A stretch of DNA of 21,872 nt from Priapulus caudatus (Eukaryota; Priapulida; Priapulimorpha; Priapulimorphida; Priapulidae), in assembly GCF_000485595.1 (NCBI RefSeq), contig NW_014577897.1, positions 94,789 through 116,660 on the forward strand, given 5' to 3'. The notes under the pieces were generated by a model that was not told the origin of the DNA, did no database searches, and saw only the letters and a program-made list of their open reading frames with translations. The first letter of the stretch is position 1; the number at the start of each line of letters is the position of its first letter. Shown here piece after piece: positions 1-9,014 of this stretch. The position numbers and the translations under genes are program-made.

Positions 1-380
1 AGAGGGTGAACCGGAGAGAGGAAGAGAAGAAGAGCAAAAGGGAAGATAAGAGAGCGAACGAAACGAATGAAGAAGAGAGAGGCGAGAGATCGAGCTTAGC
101 AGCGAAGAGATAGACCGACTGCGGCGACGAGAAGGGCGGGAGAGACGAGACGGGGAACAAGAGAGAGCGAACGACAGCGAAAACGACGAGAACGGAAAGC
201 GACAGATCGAGCCATAGAGGACGAGAGAGAGCGCCAGAGAGAGAGAGAGAGAACGTAGAGAGAGAGACAGAGAGAGAGACGCAAAGACGAAGACCGAGAG
301 AGTGAGCCAACGAACGAACAGCGAGGTGAGGAGAGGAGCACAGGGAGAAGAGAGAGAGACGAAAGAGAGAAGAGAGAGAG

Positions 381-411
<31 letters not shown>

Positions 412-512
412 TGAGTGAGCGAGAGAAACAGAGAAACAGAAGGAATAATAACGAGTAAAAGGAAGCGGGAGATAAAGAGAGACAAGAGAGAGAGGGGGGG
501 AAGAGAACGATC
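1..512. repeat. Imperfect (GA)n polypurine tract, cut by the window start
   Basis: The + strand is almost all A and G, in GAGA runs broken by C or T every few to tens of bases (for example GAGCGA and GACGA). The longest clean GA run is near 379-406. The left end lies outside the window. The complementary frame is open only because CTCT repeats encode Leu/Ser/Arg without stops, so it is not a gene. The interruptions suggest an old, decayed microsatellite. Confidence 0.9.
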
Positions 513-1252
513 AAGAGACCAAAATTCGTAACAACGATGATATCAAGACACCGCCCACCCACAATACCTCCAACGTCCATTAGAAAACAAATCGCACCCA
601 TCTGCACACACGCCATAAATCACACGGATGTTAAACCAGTCCAAACTAAACCAGTCGCAGGAAGAATATGTCCAGATGTGTGATTCTACCGGAAACCCAG
701 ACTATAAACCCTCAGAGGTATGCTCCCAAGCCATTACCTGCATCATTAGTATCTACCTAAAACAGACATCTAGCAGCAACCTTATCTAGCCGCCTTTCTG
801 TCACGCGATGTTTCCAGACTGATGGGTCGACAATCGATTGCAAAGGAACGAGATGCCGAGAATCACTGCGCGGACAGATTGAGAGTGTTTCTTAACTCGA
901 CAATGGCGCTCTGAGCTCTGAAACTAGGCCCGCGCGGATCTCGACATGTATAATCGTAACCGATTCCTCTATACAGACTCATAGTTCGCGACGTTTTTTC
1001 AACCACGATCTGGACCAATGGAAATTCAAAAGCATACGAATAGATAGTTGTTCGTGAGTGTTAGTACTAAACGCGTGCCGTATTTGGAGTCGGTCAGCGT
1101 TGATGTTAAGGTTTAAGATGTGCTGATTGCTAGGACGGTATGTAGCCGACTGAGTGCATAGACAATGTTCGTCGGTTATTAGAGCACGGCCGATCTTTAT
1201 TTTCACAATCCCATCAATAATTTACCACGATTAGGAAAGAAATAGAATTAGA
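513..1252. other. Unique intergenic DNA, no gene seen
   Basis: This is mixed-composition sequence between the first two GA tracts. I see no coherent coding frame, no internal repeat and no RNA gene. The open frame on the minus strand at 979-1206 (75 codons) shows no recognisable domain and no splice context, so I treat it as chance. Confidence 0.6.
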
Positions 1253-1727
1253 CAGAGGGTGATCGAGAGAGAGAGTAGACGAAGAGAGAGAGAAGAGAGA
1301 GGAGAGAGAAGAGAGAGAAAAGAGAAAAAGGTGAAGAGAGAGCAGAGCGAGAAAGCGAGCCGAGCGTGGAGAGAGACCGAAACGAAATAAAATTAGAAAA
1401 GAGAACGAGATAGCGGAAAGGAAGAGAGTGTGAGCAGAGAGACAGACAAGACACAAAAAACAAGAAAACGAGAAAGAGCGAGGGATAAAGAAGGAGAGCA
1501 GACGGTAAGAGCGAGAAAAGAGAGAGCAGAGAGAGAGAGAGACGAGAGAGCGGGTGATAAAAGAGGGAAAGAGGGAGGTCAGCCGAGAGAGAGAGAGAGC
1601 AGATCGAGAGCGAGAGAGAGCGACACCACAGAGCGACGCGAGAGACAGACAGAGAGACCAAACAGAACGCCACGGCAGAGAGAGAGAGAGAGAGAGCAGA
1701 GAGAGAGAGACGAGAGAGAGTCATCAC
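1253..1727. repeat. Second imperfect (GA)n polypurine tract
   Basis: The + strand again carries GA-rich sequence with frequent single C or T interruptions and purer GAGAGA runs near 1590-1600 and 1679-1713. The orientation (purines on +) matches the tract at 1-512. Overlapping frames on both strands are open here only through the Arg/Glu or Ser/Leu content of the repeat. Confidence 0.9.
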
Positions 1728-2231
1728 TCAGCTGCTCCATCTTTATTCTCCTGTTCATCTGCCACACTTCACCCTACCGGCACATGTTATCACCACAGCC
1801 AATCACCAATCTCCCATCAATCGCACCTCCATGAGTGCGACGCGGGGACAGCACGTAAAAAAGTTGTCTACTGCTAACAAGCACATCGCAGCATAAAGCG
1901 GCCGAAAACAGCCGCGGTCGTCAATAGCCAAGGAGCAGTCGCTTACAAGGAAGCGTCAGGTGACTGGACAGACAGGGGCGCCCACTGAACTATAACAATA
2001 TAGTTATATTGTAATATCAGTGCGACCGCCATGTGCTGGACAAGCCGGACAACACTAAGCATTAGAGCGTCCCAAATGAGACACACTTATTAATCAACAC
2101 CTCTCTTTATCTCGCTGCGCGCGCATGCAGCTATCGTTATCTCAGCTATCTGTTTATCTCAGCTATCTGTTTAATCGCGCGTACCATTTTTATCGTTTTC
2201 CTTCTTTCCTTTATCTATGTTATCCGCGCCC
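1728..2231. other. Unique DNA between opposed GA and CT tracts
   Basis: No gene is visible. The only local structure is a short AT-rich inverted repeat at about 1990-2016, in which ACAATATA is followed by TATATTGT, so a small hairpin could form. The segment separates purine-on-plus tracts on its left from pyrimidine-on-plus tracts on its right. Confidence 0.6.
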
Positions 2232-2305
2232 TTATCCTCCTTCCTCTCTCTCTCTCCTCTCTCTCTCCTCTCTCTTCTCTCTCTCTCTCTCTCTTCTCTC
2301 TCTCT

Positions 2306-2339
<34 letters not shown>

Positions 2340-2341
2340 CC

Positions 2342-2389
<48 letters not shown>

Positions 2390-2625
2390 TTCTCGCTCTC
2401 TCCTTCTCTCGCTCTACTCTCTCTCGCTCGCCTCGTCTCTATCGCTTTCCTCTCTCGCTGCTCATTCCTCTCTCCCTCCCTCCCCTTCTCTCTCATCTCT
2501 CTACCTCTCTGTCGCTGTCTCTCTTCCTCTCTCCTCCTCTCTCTCCTCTCTCCATTCCTTCTCTCCCTCTTTCCCTCCCCTCTTTCCCACTCTCTCTCCC
2601 CCCTCTCTCTCTTCTTCTCTCCTCG
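2232..2625. repeat. Imperfect (CT)n polypyrimidine tract
   Basis: The + strand is nearly all C and T from 2232 to 2625. Purer CT runs lie around 2279-2291, 2319-2338 and 2351-2383, and TCCC/TTCC variants dominate after 2470. It is the strand-inverted counterpart of the GA tracts further left. All overlapping long frames are Ser/Leu/Pro repeats and are rejected as genes. Confidence 0.9.
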
Positions 2626-3240
2626 ATCAGGCTCGTGCACGGATATACGCACTGTTGATAACATCAACATCACGATGGACAAAATGCACACCTATTTTGT
2701 TGACAACAAATTAAGCCTCATCATAACTGCAGATCTGAAATCTGTCACATGCATGACCGCGTTCTCATGCACGCATCACTAAAACAAGGAAACGCAACGA
2801 TGCGTGTTAACCCAAGAATTCCGCCCGAGAGAGCGAGAAAAAGCTCTTCCGCGAAAAAAGACATGCGGAAAACAGACGGAAGATAGCCTCTCTATGGCCC
2901 CAGTTGCTGATATCACGCCGCAAATCCCGTCCCCGTTAGAAGCCCGTAAGTGAAGCGAGTGTTCGTCCATCCGATGGGCCCAATAGTTACCGCCGTTCAG
3001 TTACAGTTTCGCGACAGACGATGGTTCTGCATATACGGCTGCGCATAATCCATTTCATCAGACGTTGAATCGAGATTTTTCTCCACCGCAACTAACGCGC
3101 GGGATCTCAGTCAGCAGACGACACACATCTCACCTATAGAAACGGATCAACATGACTTCCCACTCAGCTGATGATTACTATAAACTGGCCATATCTGTCT
3201 TGTCTACTCTATATAGCCTTCACTCTCTATCGTATATGGC
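2626..3240. other. Unique intergenic DNA, no gene seen
   Basis: This stretch has balanced composition. A 63-codon minus-strand frame at 2779-2970 has no recognisable domain. I see no repeat, promoter or RNA gene that I can defend. Confidence 0.55.
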
Positions 3241-3366
3241 TCTTCTCCCCTCTCTCTCTCTCTCTCTCTCTCTTCTGTCTCTCTCGCTCTCTTCTCTCTT
3301 CTCTCTCTCTGTCTGTCGTGATCTCCTCTCCTTTCTTCTCTTCTCTCTCTCTCGTCTCTCTTTCTC

Positions 3367-3401
<35 letters not shown>

Positions 3402-3501
3402 ACTCTCTCTGGGCTTCTCCTCTCTCCTCTCTCGTCTCTCTCTCTACTCTCTCTCGCTCTCCTCGCTCTCTCTTCTCGCTCTCTCATCTCTCTCTCTCTC
3501 T

Positions 3502-3583
<82 letters not shown>

Positions 3584-3591
3584 TCTTCTTC

Positions 3592-3676
<85 letters not shown>

Positions 3677-3790
3677 TATCTGTCTATCAGTCTTTTTCTC
3701 ACTCTTTCTCCCTCTCCCCTTTCCCTCTCGGTGATTCCCCAGTCTCTCTCACACACCTCGGTCTACAGTTATCTTCCCCCTCTGATTCCC
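3241..3790. repeat. Compound microsatellite: (CT)n, (TCT)n, (GT)n, CT-rich tail
   Basis: Imperfect CT repeats run from 3241 to about 3502. A pure (CT)n run of roughly 39 units follows at about 3503-3580. A short TCT series leads to an uninterrupted (TG)n run at about 3594-3675, roughly 41 units. A CT-rich tail fades out by about 3790. The pure cores are much less interrupted than the other tracts, which suggests this is the youngest and most mutable microsatellite here. Confidence 0.95.
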
Positions 3791-4207
3791 TTGTTTCTCC
3801 AGTATGTTATAATATAGTCATGGTTCGGGGAAACTGGTCACTTTATAATAATCAAAGACTGGTAGAAACAATTCTCGTATCGCCCTAGTAGTTGTTATAG
3901 GCTTCGTGGCAAATTATCATGTAGCAAGGGGAAGACCTGTGCTAGCGAATGCCTAATACCTGCAAAAAATATTCGCATTCTGTTTCATTTATAGTTTTAA
4001 AATAATATGCGAATGATCGTTGCAGTACATTAGCATTCAAATTTCATTTTGCTGGCATATTTTTAATGACGCAAATGTGCTCTGTCCCGGCTGAAGTATC
4101 CCTAATAACAGTTAAATCAGTCGATAGATGGCGATATGTGTCCAGTGGGGGTATGCAACTGTATGTCCAGCTTTTCTCAAATAAACGAATTAATGCACTT
4201 ACTTCTT
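3791..4207. other. AT-leaning unique DNA, no gene seen
   Basis: No coding frame or repeat stands out. Two short words, ATTCGCAT near 3970 and ATGCGAATG near 4008, form a loose inverted pair. I assign no function. Confidence 0.5.
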
Positions 4208-6158
4208 AATGTGCCCAGTATCTGTTAAAATAACGAGTTTATATACAAGTAATATATACACATACATGTATCTGAGAGAATGCTGCCAGAAACATTATGT
4301 CCGGGGTACCCTGCAAGCTAGGGCGTCGTACCATCTTTTACAAGAGCCATATCAATAGACTTTTATCCAATAAATCTAGTCATGGGTACCCCGCTTCAGT
4401 GTAAATACGTTTTTGAAACAAAATATCAATTATTTAGTGAGTTACTGCGCATGCGCAAACCCGCATTTTAGCCTGTGGAACATAGATAAAATTCTATGAT
4501 ATTTCCTAATGTGGCAGGCGGCAATATCCTGGGTTGCATATGCCCAGTATGTGCTAAAATGACGAGTTTTTAGGCGAATATATACACGTACATGTATCTG
4601 AGAGAATGCTGCCAGAAACACCATAGCTTACAGGGTACCCCGGACATAATGTTTCTGGCAGCATTCTCTCAGATACATGTACGTGTGTATATTCGCCTAA
4701 AAACTCGTCATGTTAGCACATACTGGGGCATATGCAACCCAGGATATGGCCGCCTGCCACATTAGCAAATATTCTAAAATTTTATATTTGTTCCACAGGC
4801 TAAAATGCTGGGTTGCGCATGCGCAGTAACTCGCTAAGTAATTGATATTTTGTTTCACAAATGTATTTAAACTGGAGAGGGGGTATCCGTGAGTAGATCT
4901 CTCTGTAAAAAGTTTATTGCTATGGCTCTTGTAAAAGATGGTACAACGCCATAGCTTACAGCGTTCCACTGACATTTCAGCGTCGTACCATCTTTTACAA
5001 GAGCCATAGCAATAGACTTTTATCACATAAATCTACTCAGGGGTACCCCCGCTCAAGTTTAAATCCGTTTTTTAAATCAAAATTTTAGTTATTTAGTGAG
5101 TTACTGCGCATGGGCGAACCCGCATTCTAGCCAGCGGACAAATATAGAATTCTAGAATATTTTCTAATGTGGCGGGCGGCCATATCCTGGGTTGTATATG
5201 CTAACATAACGAGTTTTTAGGCAAATATATACACGTACATGTATCTGAGAGAATGCTGCCAGAAACACTGAAATGTCAGGGGAACCCTGTAAGCTATGGT
5301 GTCGTACCATCTTTTACATGAGCCATAGCAATAGACGTTTATCACATAAATCTACTCAAGGATACCCCCTCTCCAGTTTAAATACATTTGTGAAACAAAA
5401 TATCAATTATTTAGTGAGTTACTGAGCATGTGCAACCCAGCATTTTAGCCTGTGGGACATAGATAAAATTCTAGAATATTTGCTAATGTGGCAGGCGGCC
5501 ATATCCTGGGTTGCATATGCACTATTATCCAATAAATCTACACACGGGTACCCCTGCTTCAGTTTAAATACGTTTTTGAAACAAAACATCAATTATTTAG
5601 TGAGTTACTGTGCATGCGCAAACCCGCATTTTAGCCTGTGGAACAAATTTAAATTTCTCGAATATTTGCTAATGTGGTAGGCGAATATATACACGTACAT
5701 GTATCTGACAGAATGCTGCCTGAAACACTGAAATGTCAGGGGACCCCTGTAAGCTATGGCATCGTACCATCTTTTACAAGAGCCATAGCAATAAACTCAC
5801 GGATACCCTCTCTCCAGTTTTAATACGTTTTTGAATCAAAATTTAAGTTATTTAGTGAGTTACCGCGCGTGCGCGAACCCGCGTTTTAGCCTGTGGTACA
5901 TAGATAAAATTCTAGAATATTTGCTAATGTGGCAGGCGGCCATATCCTGGGTTGCATATGCCCCAGTATGTGCTAAACTCCAACAACCGGAAACATTATG
6001 TCCGGGGTACCATCGATAGGGCGTCGTATACCATCTTTTACAAGAGCCATATCAATAACCTTTTATCCAATAAATCTACACACGGCTACCCCCGCTTCAG
6101 TTTAAATACGTGTGTTATTAATTTGTGTTGAATATTTGCTAATGTGGCAGGCGGCCAT
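4208..6158. repeat. Cluster of ~320-bp degenerate repeats, direct and inverted
   Basis: About seven partial or full copies of one repeat unit are present. Landmarks in unit order are: CGTACCATCTTTTACAAGAG, a GGGTACCCC word, ATCAATTATTTAGTGAGTTA, TGCGCATGCGCA, GCTAATGTGGCAGGCGG, CGAATATATACACGTACATG, and GAGAGAATGCTGCCAGAAAC. Forward copies start near 4327, 4984, 5303, 5523 (truncated), 5763 and 6023. The segment before 4327 is a partial copy. A copy at 4621-4980 is inverted. Several copies carry internal deletions. Short frames recur in the copies but share no known domain. It could be a satellite or nested non-autonomous transposons. No transposase or target-site duplication is visible. Confidence 0.85.
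4621..4980 (-). repeat. Inverted copy within the ~320-bp repeat cluster
   Basis: Read on the minus strand this is a full repeat unit. Its left end mirrors the preceding copy: sequence around 4574-4620 pairs with 4650-4696 around a loop of about 30 bases. Its right end mirrors the next copy: 4917-4945 pairs with 4985-5013. Both flanking junctions are therefore potential hairpins with long arms. The breakpoints fall just after GCCAGAAACA and just before CGTCGTACC. Confidence 0.85.
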
Positions 6159-6172
6159 ATAAGGTAATAGAA

Positions 6173-6205
6173 GTACGAGAAACAGAACGTTCGTACGAGA
6201 AACAG
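6173..6205. repeat. Two-copy short direct repeat GTACGAGAAACAG
   Basis: The 13-base word occurs at 6173-6185 and again at 6193-6205, with an offset of 20 bases. It lies just beyond the 320-bp repeat cluster and downstream of the LRR gene. No function is assigned. Confidence 0.8.
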
Positions 6206-6245
6206 TAACAAGTGAGTTTGTGTCATTTATATAATATCACGCCGC

Positions 6246-6251
6246 TTTAAT
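6246..6251 (-). promoter_or_regulatory. Candidate ATTAAA poly(A) signal for the LRR gene
   Basis: ATTAAA reads on the minus strand about 185 bases past the TAA stop. I see no canonical AATAAA on that strand between the stop and this point. ATTAAA is the commonest variant signal, but AT-rich sequence makes chance matches likely. Confidence 0.35.
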
Positions 6252-6436
6252 ACTGGTTACATCGACACGATTTTTACTTATCACAGCGGACAATAACAAT
6301 AGTTATTATTAGTAAATATATGAATAAATATTATTAATGACTCAACAGGTAAACAAACAGTTAATAGTGCAATTTACAATCAGTCGCAGGTCAGCGCTGC
6401 TCCGACGTCAGCGCCATCTATCAACGTCCGGGGGTT

Positions 6437-8342
6437 TTACGGGCAGGCGAGGTGCAGGTGGGAAAGGCTGATGGCGTTGTTGCCATTTGTGCACGTGCCC
6501 TCGGGGTAGAATGGATGCACAGTCAGCCAGGCGATGTCGCAGCCACAGATCAACGGGTTACCTGTGCACAGAGAATAACAGAGAGCAGGATTAAGGTTTG
6601 CTCACGCTTTCAGTGTTAGTAAGTACACGAATTTTAACAAAGCGAATAATAAACAATACAGCGAAAGGATGACGAAAAGACCATACGGTCATCTAGTCAG
6701 CCATCCCCTGGTAACATTATAGTACGCCAACGCATCAGCTACAGCGCCACCTACCCGTGAGATCTATATGTACGTGGTCGTCGTGGTCATTGTGGTGATG
6801 GTGGTGGTAGTGGTGATGATGATGATGATCAAACAGGTGGTCGTCAAACACATTCCTGGCGAGGGTCGTAAGATGGTTGCCAGACAGGTCGATGTACTGA
6901 AGCGAACATCTTATTATCTTATTCTCTTATCATCAGTATTATCTTACACTGACCACCCCATCCTCCCCACTCACACCACTTACGCCAATTTTGAACAAGT
7001 TTAAAATTAATTTTCAGAATGGAACGAACTAGTTAGTATAGCAACATTTTCAGGGAGTCACACGGACTCCTGCATAATATGTCAAATCAGGGAGTCCGAC
7101 AGCAAATCAGGGAGTCTTCGACTCTTCCAGCATCTGCCCCATGCTCCCACCCTCCCACACCCTCACCCCTCTCACCTCAATGTCTGTCAGTCCCCTGAAT
7201 GCATCCTCTGCGATGTAGTAGAGGTGTTGGCTGGGCATATCGACCGTAAGGATGCCTTCGGTATCATCAAAGGCTCCCGGAGAAATCCACGTCAAAGAGC
7301 TGCCAGTGAAGTCTAGATGTTCAACGTGATGAAGACCAGCGAACACGCCCGGCTGCAGCGACACCAGGCCATTGCCGGCTAGCTCCAGAGTTTCCAGGTT
7401 TTCGGCTTCGCCCAAGGTGCCCGGTTGTAGGTAAAGGACGGCAGCAGAGGTCAGATCCAGAACCTGTAAGGGGCGTAGTCAGTGTGCTACAGGTCGAAGG
7501 CAAACGACTGATTAATCGATATACGATTTGTAACTGCTCAAGCGCGTTGCAGTGTTGCTACTACTCACCTTCAGGTTAATCATGCCGCACAGCGCCTTTG
7601 GGTCGATGTACTCAAGGTTGTTTTCGGCCATGTTAACTTTGACGACGACGTAGTGTGCGTGGCAGTCGTTAGGCCCCATATTGGTGATGTCGTTGCCCTT
7701 CAGACTAAACTTTACTGCAACAGGTTACATGTGGAGTGTTTAGATTAAACACTCCACTACGGGCAAGTCTTAATTAAATGTGCACTTCTATCATTTTACT
7801 GCACTGACGGTGAGGAGCTTGCAAGCAACGATAAATACGACAAGAAAACTATCGAAGCCAACAAAGACAACAAATGACTACTTACAGATGTGGTCGATGA
7901 TGGTGGGCCCGATGATCGTTGGTACAGCAGTCAGCTTCAAGTAGGAAAGCGTGAGTTCTTCCAGATGATACATCTCTTCAAAGGAGTGTGCATGCAGCAC
8001 TGGAGCCACCCCGTGGTGGTGACTGTCATCAATCGTTAGCGAGCCGTGTTCAAAGTGCAGGCCGTCAAAGACGTGCTCGGGCACCTCCTCCATGTCATAG
8101 AACCCATGCAGCTCGATGCTAGCGTAGGTGACGTCACGGGGCAACGCCGCCATGACGCTGAACGCGTGGCTGCTGGACATATCGTGACCATCGCAGACGA
8201 TGTTAGGGTAGCCGTTGTAGGGGCTGGTGCATGTACACTCTCCCAGCACGTGCAGCGACGGACACGGAGGGTCGGGGTGTGGGTGAGCGTGAGTGACGGC
8301 GATGACCACGGCCGCCACGAGAAGGATGACCAGCTTGCACAT
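6437..8342 (-). CDS. Secreted LRR protein, oplophorus-luciferin monooxygenase non-catalytic subunit-like (5 coding exons)
   Basis: The coding exons on the minus strand are 8342-7886, 7714-7569, 7463-7176, 6896-6755 and 6561-6437. Their 1158 bases give a 385-residue protein and a TAA stop. Every intron is GT-AG (171, 105, 279 and 193 bp), in phases 1, 0, 0 and 1, and the frame stays open throughout. Residues 1-19 are a signal peptide (hydrophobic core, then THA). An N-cap carries Cys27, 36, 38 and 50. LRRs follow through residue ~309, with motifs such as LETLELAGNGLVSL and YIDLSGNHLTTL. A His-rich stretch occupies 321-340 (14 His in 20). The C-cap begins GNPLICGCDIAWL, with Cys350, 352, 368 and 384. 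No membrane segment or GPI signal is seen, so secretion is likely. The C-cap signature and layout match the crustacean family named after the 35-kDa Oplophorus luciferase partner. Most members of that family have no known link to light emission, and no catalytic role is claimed. The family call is from recall; the LRR call is firm. Confidence 0.85.
7050..7116. repeat. Three copies of TCAGGGAGTC in intron 3 of the LRR gene
   Basis: The 10-base word occurs at 7050-7059, 7087-7096 and 7107-7116. The last two are in a longer shared context, CAAATCAGGGAGTC. They lie inside the third intron, just downstream of the exon 3 splice donor at 7175. They could be a small minisatellite or an intronic protein-binding motif, and I have no basis to choose. 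Confidence 0.75.
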
Positions 8343-8366
8343 GATTGCTGTAGTAACTCTTTGTAT
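8343..8366 (-). other. 5' UTR part of coding exon 1, with upstream splice acceptor
   Basis: On the minus strand a pyrimidine-rich run leads to GTAGTTACAG, after which ATACAAAGAG begins the exon and the start codon lies 24 bases on. The start at 8342 is chosen because a clear signal peptide follows at once, and because this acceptor pairs with a good donor at 8719-8724 next to a TATA promoter. Confidence 0.6.
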
Positions 8367-8719
8367 CTGTAACTACACAGAGAAACGGAACGAAGCTATA
8401 CACAAAGCCAGCTCAAATTCACAAGCGCCAGGCCTGGTTCTAATACGCAAGCCAGTAGCGTAGAGAATACAGCAATACGATATCACAGCGAATAGTAAAC
8501 AAACGTCGCTTCGAATGAGAATCTTTACTAAATACTACACATCTACATCTATATGGTTACGTCGATCTGTCACTCTTGACAATTACTCAACGGTATAAAT
8601 ACTAACCTGAGAATCTCGAGAAATACTCGAGAATCTTAACTAGATACTAAACACGGCGTTTATAGATGCGTAGTCCGCAGAGAACATATAAACTCATAGA
8701 TAAATGTAAACGTACTTAC

Positions 8720-8757
8720 CTTACCGGCTGCTGCTCCTGATGTCCACCTGACTTGCT
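8720..8757 (-). other. Non-coding first exon of the LRR gene (predicted)
   Basis: The minus strand shows TCAG at 8759-8756, an arthropod-type initiator with the A at 8757, about 35 bases past a TATA box. About 33 to 38 bases further on there are two overlapping donors: GTAAGG at 8724 and GTAAGT at 8719. Splicing to the acceptor at 8367 would remove a ~352-bp intron. Which donor is used cannot be told from sequence. Confidence 0.55.
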
Positions 8758-8786
8758 GACCAAACGTTGACTGCTTTCTAGCGGCG

Positions 8787-8792
8787 TTTATA
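8787..8792 (-). promoter_or_regulatory. TATA box (TATAAA) of the LRR gene
   Basis: TATAAA reads on the minus strand within CGTATAAACGCC, about 35 bases before a TCAG initiator and 445 bases before the start codon. The combination of TATA, initiator, short leader exon and donor makes this a credible core promoter. Confidence 0.65.
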
Positions 8793-8816
8793 CGCGGTCA
8801 GTCGGCCTTTTACCTA

Positions 8817-8982
8817 CACGTGACGTGCTATAAGGTCACCGTAAAGGTCACACACACCTGGTCTGGCGTGCGGTGGGTTTCAGTTGGAACTGCTGTGATT
8901 GGAGGTAAGATGAATTACCCTGTCACGTGCTTCATTACTAATCGTCACGTGATCGGTCACTCTGCTGTGTCCGCGTCACGTG
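8817..8982. promoter_or_regulatory. Cluster of four GTCACGTG E-boxes upstream of the LRR promoter
   Basis: CACGTG occurs at 8817-8822, 8924-8929, 8946-8951 and 8977-8982. In every case it is flanked so that GTCACGTG reads on one strand. A CCAAT-type word (ATTGG) lies at 8898-8902. The cluster is within 200 bp upstream of the TATA box. GTCACGTG is the preferred core of bHLH-zip factors of the USF, MITF/TFEB and SREBP type. Which factor, if any, acts here is unknown. Confidence 0.55.
8833..8850 (+). promoter_or_regulatory. Direct repeat of AGGTCA, possible nuclear-receptor site
   Basis: AGGTCA occurs at 8833-8838 and 8845-8850 with a six-base spacer, and each copy is preceded by A. Such half-sites bind nuclear receptors as monomers (FTZ-F1/ERR-like extended sites) or dimers. 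DR6 is not one of the commonest spacings, so two monomer sites are as likely. The pair lies about 45 bp upstream of the TATA box. Confidence 0.35.
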
Positions 8983-8992
8983 TGGAAATGAC

Positions 8993-9014
8993 ATAAGATA
9001 TAAGATAAGATATA
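8993..9014. repeat. Short ATAAGAT tandem repeat
   Basis: Roughly three units of ATAAGAT lie just upstream of the E-box cluster relative to the LRR gene. It is a minor microsatellite with no function assigned. Confidence 0.7.

Noticed and set aside
2125-3817. Ser/Leu-rich frames up to 221 codons in the CT tracts, and Arg/Glu-rich frames in the GA tracts
   Set aside because: Dinucleotide CT or GA repeats are open in every frame. The Cys-Val run simply reads the (GT)n tract.
5480-6019. Short similar frames (WQAAISWVAYA-like) in several copies of the 320-bp repeat
   Set aside because: They share sequence because the repeat copies do. They are short, broken differently in each copy and match no transposase or other domain I know.
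7107-7175. Read-through end of exon 3, giving a truncated protein ending EESKTP
   Set aside because: The GTGAGA donor at 7175 joins in frame to exon 4, which restores an LRR and the full C-cap. Read-through gives non-LRR residues and an early stop. A retained-intron isoform cannot be excluded.
8046-8372. A 108-codon plus-strand frame opposite coding exon 1
   Set aside because: It is the antisense shadow of the LRR exon. The minus strand has the signal peptide, cysteine pattern and splice sites.
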